NCBI GenBank assembly: GCA_031273445.1
Contig: JAISRV010000332.1
Location: 1-17,356 of the forward strand
Reading direction: 5' to 3'
DNA: 17,356 nucleotides
DNA from: Candidatus Adiutrix sp.
GTDB taxonomy: Bacteria > Desulfobacterota > Desulfarculia > Adiutricales > Adiutricaceae
Shown here: positions 14,370 to 17,356 of the stretch, piece after piece
Layout: each line of letters opens with the position of its first letter
Position numbering within the stretch: position 1 is the stretch's first letter
Made by a program: the position numbers and the translations under genes
Notes under the pieces: model-generated
The model's database searches: none
What the model saw: only the letters and a program-made list of their open reading frames with translations
Told to the model about the DNA's origin: nothing

Positions 14370-14779
14370 TTGCGCCTCGCATAATATTTGAGATTGTTTG
14401 ATGAAGCCTCTTTCGGACTTTTAGTTCCGCCAGAGGCGATAAATTTTTATTATAGACCAAGGCGAACTTGTTTGGCAATAATATTTGAATCGTCCTGTCG
14501 CCGCAAAATAGAAATGTCCGGTAAAGACGAAAAGAGAGGAGGTGAAAGTAAAAGGATAGGAGGAAGGGAATGATAGCGATGAGTGAGAAGGAAGAGCACC
14601 GTCTTGGCATAATGAGCAAAGTGGAAGGACAAGAGGATGAGTCAAAGGGATGGCGGGGGAGGTATTGTGGCTGTCAGAGAGGCAGGTGAGGCGTCGCCAG
14701 GCCTTCCCGTGAAACCAAAGGGGGCAAACGCAACCCTGCCCTACAAAACGGCTGCGTTTGCCTGTTATGTTATTACAAA
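14370..14779. other. Gene-free stretch with polypurine tract
   Basis: No convincing gene is seen in these 410 bases. The open frames present are short or in atypical composition. On the plus strand 14521-14600 is about 84% purine by my count (about 67 of 80), dense in GGA and AAG. An inverted repeat lies at 14723-14762. The region separates the Rho-N-like gene from the aldehyde dehydrogenase gene and may mark an old junction. Confidence 0.6.
14723..14762. repeat. 10-bp inverted repeat downstream of the aldehyde dehydrogenase gene
   Basis: GGCAAACGCA (14723-14732) and TGCGTTTGCC (14753-14762) are perfect inverted arms around a 20-base spacer, 18 bases past the aldehyde dehydrogenase stop. On the minus strand it could act as a transcript-end hairpin. 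However, only CCCTTT-type bases follow, not a T run, so it may instead be a small dispersed palindromic element. Confidence 0.55.
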
Positions 14780-16231
14780 TCAATACTTGGATTTTGACGT
14801 GTCCATGATGATCAGCTTCGTGTCCGACAGGCAGTTCAATATCCACGGTCCCAGGATCCTGCCGTTCCCGGACTGTTTCGCGCCGCCGAAAGGCGCGAGA
14901 TAGTCCCAGTAATTCGTATGTTCGTTGATCAGAACCGTGCCGTGCTGCAGATTGTCCGCGAAGAACCATGCGTTGTTCAACCCGGACGTGAAGGCGGCGG
15001 AGCTGAGCCCGTATATCGTGTTGTTTGCGATCTCGACGGCTTCCTCACGATCCTTGAACTTGATGAGCGGCGCGACAGGCCCGAAAGTCTCTTCGAAGTT
15101 CAAAATCGCGTCCGGCGACACGTCAGCCAGCACCGTGGGCTCGAAATACAGGTCCTTGTGGCCGCCGCCCAGAACGACCTTCGCGCCTTTCGACACGGCG
15201 TCGTCGATATGGCGAATGACTTTGTCAAGACCGGTTTTGTCATGCAGGGGCCCTACCGAGGTTTTGGGATCGAAGGGGTCGCCCACGACCAGCTTCGACG
15301 AAGCCTCTGTGAATTTCCGCAAAAACTCGTCATAAACAGCCTCGTGCGCCAGAAGCCTTTCGGCGCCGGAGCAGACTTGCCCCGCGTTATAATAGATGCC
15401 GACCAGGCTGGCTTCGACGGCGGCGTCGATGTTCGCGTCGTCCATGATGATCATCGGCCCATTCCCGCCGAGTTCAAGCACTCTTCTCTTCAGCCCGCTT
15501 TCCTTCGCCGCGATGAGCCCTACTTCCGTGCTGCCGGTGAACGTGACGCAGTCGACCAGTTCATGCCGAAAAAGCTGCGTGCCCACGCTGCCAGGGCCGA
15601 GCACGAAGTTCACGACGCCCTTAGGGAGGCCCGCCTCGTCGAAAATCCGTATGAAATCCTGGCCGGTGAACGGACAGAAAGAAGTAGGCTTGAACACGTT
15701 GGTGTTGCCCAGGACAATGGCGTAAGGCAGGTATTCGGCGATCAGCGCGATAGGGAAGTTCCAAGGCGTAACGGAGGCCACGACGCCCAAGGGCTCCTGT
15801 TTGACGACCAGTTTTTTCCCATTTGCCTTCTCGAACGTGCTGGGGGGCGCCGCCGTGCGGAACCTTTTGGCTTCTTCCACGGCGTCCGTCAGGTTCGGGA
15901 GGCCGAGCTCGTACACCTCCTCCTTCGACTCCGCGTGGATTTTCCCCATCTCCAGCGTCATGTTCCTGGCCATGTCCTCCGCGTATTTTTCAAAGCCAAT
16001 CTTAGCGGCCTTTTCCAGAAAATCACATTTTTCGCGAAGAGAAACCTGCCGCCACTCCTTCTGCGCCGCTTTCGCGCTCCTTACCGCAAGATCCACCTGC
16101 TCCGGCGTGGCCGCGCGGAACGTGCCGATCACCGCGCCATCAATCGGGCTGACCACTTCTTTAAGCTCCCCTTTGCCGTCAAGCCATTCGCCGTTGATGT
16201 AGTTCTTCGCATAAAGCAATTCTTTTGCCAT
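14780..16231 (-). CDS. Aldehyde dehydrogenase (NAD(P)-dependent)
   Basis: This 483-aa enzyme of the ALDH superfamily oxidises an aldehyde to the acid in the cytoplasm. The start is the ATG at 16231: AAGGTG lies six bases before it and overlaps the stop of the permease gene. An in-frame GTG at 16240 is the alternative. Key residues (counted from this start) are Asn158 in TPWNFP, Lys181, Glu253 in LELGGNGP and the catalytic Cys287 in GQVCSGAE. All are present, so it is probably active. The C-terminus carries NEHTNYWDYLAPFGGAKQSG. Substrate is not readable. The coupled NCS1 permease suggests a role in using an imported nucleobase-like or hydantoin-like compound. In its first 60 codons 7 of 9 Ala codons are GCG and 4 of 5 Leu codons are CTT, unlike the MFS gene. 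Confidence 0.92.
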   Translation of the reverse strand: MAKELLYAKNYINGEWLDGKGELKEVVSPIDGAVIGTFRAATPEQVDLAVRSAKAAQKEWRQVSLREKCDFLEKAAKIGFEKYAEDMARNMTLEMGKIHAESKEEVYELGLPNLTDAVEEAKRFRTAAPPSTFEKANGKKLVVKQEPLGVVASVTPWNFPIALIAEYLPYAIVLGNTNVFKPTSFCPFTGQDFIRIFDEAGLPKGVVNFVLGPGSVGTQLFRHELVDCVTFTGSTEVGLIAAKESGLKRRVLELGGNGPMIIMDDANIDAAVEASLVGIYYNAGQVCSGAERLLAHEAVYDEFLRKFTEASSKLVVGDPFDPKTSVGPLHDKTGLDKVIRHIDDAVSKGAKVVLGGGHKDLYFEPTVLADVSPDAILNFEETFGPVAPLIKFKDREEAVEIANNTIYGLSSAAFTSGLNNAWFFADNLQHGTVLINEHTNYWDYLAPFGGAKQSGNGRILGPWILNCLSDTKLIIMDTSKSKY

Positions 16232-16236
16232 TGTTT

Positions 16237-17356
16237 TCACCTTTTTTGCCCCTCGAAGGCGAACCCGCCCTTGCCTTGCGGCGCGACGAACGCCTTCGTG
16301 ACGATGAAGTAGATTATGCCTGCCGAAACAGTTGCCGGCAGCGTGGCGCTCAGGTATTCGAACATTCTGTGGTATTCATAAGTGACCGGATTGAGCATCG
16401 AAAGATAGACGGCTATCCCGCCTAAGAAGCCGACAATGGAAGCGGGGTTGAACCCGCCGTAGTAATAGTAGTCCGCCGTCTTTCCCTGGTCATAAAGCGC
16501 GCGCAGGTTGATCGTCTGTTTCCGCAGGACCATGTAATCCGAGATCATGATGCCGCACAACGGCCCCATCGACATGCCCAGCAGAGCGAAGAACACGCCC
16601 GAATTGTCCGAGAACCAACTGGGAAACCCGCCGCATATGACGGCAGTGGGGAGAAGGATGATGAGACAGGTCTTCATCCAGCCCAAATTCCTGACGGCCT
16701 TCAGTTGCTTGACGCCCAGCGCGCCGCTGTATGTCCCTACGATCGTGATCCCTATGCTTGCGATGATCAGGAACAGCAGCGCGACAATCGTGAACGCGAT
16801 CGTCGCGGGCGTGAACCCAACCTGGCCTTCGGCCAAGGTCATAAGATAATCCGTCGGGTAGGGGCTGCCCGTGACCAGCGCCGTATAAAGTCCGATCAAG
16901 GCGACCAGTCCGGTCGCCAGGCCTAAACAAAACGTGGCGGGCCACATCGCGTGCCGGGGATTGCCTGTCATCCGCGTCAACCCGCCGATGTAGGCCCACC
17001 AGGAGGCGACTGAGCCCACGAGGATCTCAAATCCGAGCACATAGTTGATCTTCAGGTCAGGATACGGGGCCGATGGCTGCGCTTCCAGGATGCCCTTCAG
17101 CCCATACTGCCTGATCACAAAGAAGAATACCGCCAACGCGAGGATGACGATCAGCAAGGACAGGTATTTGGACGCGTTCTGTATGCCGGTCGCCCCGTTT
17201 TTCAGAAGCAGCCAGATGACGAAAATCCCGATTACAGAAGACACGCGGGCGATGGGGGCTATCATTTCATGGCTCGTGAGGCCTGCCATGTAAAGCCCGC
17301 TTCCGATCGCGCGCCCCAAAAGGGTCATGAGAACGGCGTTCCATCCCACGATGGAA
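16237..17356 (-). CDS. NCS1-family permease (nucleobase/hydantoin type), 5' end cut
   Basis: This is a membrane transporter of the NCS1 cation:nucleobase symporter family (Transp_cyt_pur). The frame is still open at the right edge (SIVGWNAV...), so the N-terminus is missing. The visible 373 residues have about ten hydrophobic segments. The C-terminal family block reads MISDYMVLRKQTINLRALYDQGKTADYYYYGGFNPAS. Other family marks are GLTRMTGNPRHAMWP and SIGITIVGTYSGAL. Substrates in this family include cytosine, uracil, allantoin, hydantoins and thiamine; which applies is unknown. The stop overlaps the ribosome site of the aldehyde dehydrogenase gene, so the two are one operon. Confidence 0.9.
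   Translation of the reverse strand, partial: SIVGWNAVLMTLLGRAIGSGLYMAGLTSHEMIAPIARVSSVIGIFVIWLLLKNGATGIQNASKYLSLLIVILALAVFFFVIRQYGLKGILEAQPSAPYPDLKINYVLGFEILVGSVASWWAYIGGLTRMTGNPRHAMWPATFCLGLATGLVALIGLYTALVTGSPYPTDYLMTLAEGQVGFTPATIAFTIVALLFLIIASIGITIVGTYSGALGVKQLKAVRNLGWMKTCLIILLPTAVICGGFPSWFSDNSGVFFALLGMSMGPLCGIMISDYMVLRKQTINLRALYDQGKTADYYYYGGFNPASIVGFLGGIAVYLSMLNPVTYEYHRMFEYLSATLPATVSAGIIYFIVTKAFVAPQGKGGFAFEGQKR

Noticed and set aside
14918..16312. 464-codon plus-strand frame opposite the aldehyde dehydrogenase gene
   Set aside because: It is a shadow of a clear enzyme gene; its translation is Arg/His-rich with no domain.

Overview
The window reads as a G+C-rich, gene-dense bacterial chromosome segment. 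Tightly packed operons with ATGA stop/start overlaps, strongly GC-ending codons and the kinds of families present fit an anaerobic Desulfobacterota ('deltaproteobacterial') genome, possibly gut-associated. The pointers are a two-gene ABC exporter of the PF16949 type, a DUF374 acyltransferase, a small Rho-N-like protein and a DUF3990/DUF3791 module. This placement is inference from style and families; no rRNA or other marker gene is present.

Layout. (1) 1-4574, plus strand: the tail of an unrecognised gene, an exported protein, then an ABC ATPase, a large permease and a lysophospholipid-acyltransferase-like protein joined by 4-bp overlaps, which suggests an envelope or lipid-related export operon. 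(2) 4631-5635: a compact, lower-G+C three-gene module (a DUF3990 ADP-ribosyltransferase-like protein, an 80-aa protein and a DUF3791 protein), likely a horizontally acquired toxin-antitoxin-like cassette. (3) 5765-8377: the dTDP-sugar genes rfbC and rfbB, separated by a reverse-strand PIN toxin/Phd-YefM antitoxin pair whose promoter carries two copies of an 11-bp palindrome. (4) 8568-11029: a complete polar amino acid ABC importer (binding protein, permease, ATPase) behind a leader with alternative hairpins. (5) 11358-12617: an MFS transporter, followed by three reverse-strand genes: a small lipoprotein, an HD-domain hydrolase and a Rho-N-like basic protein. (6) 14370-14779: a gene-free, partly polypurine stretch. 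(7) 14780-17356, minus strand: an aldehyde dehydrogenase translationally coupled to an NCS1-family permease cut by the window edge. Its codon choice differs from that of the other genes.

The most unusual content is a family of modular intergenic repeats (about 1078-1299, 11050-11322 and 13721-14062, plus a fragment near 8379-8421). All lie in the same orientation whatever the direction of neighbouring genes. They are built from shared blocks: an A head/body, a B hairpin, a C hairpin with an A/T-rich tip, and a D tail. The C hairpin shows a G-C to A-T compensatory change between copies, one copy is internally rearranged, one carries a tandem 85-bp duplication, and two insertions are bracketed by short direct repeats. 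The repeats contain no conserved reading frame. They look like mobile or expanding structured elements, and one of them supplies the 5' flank of a gene.
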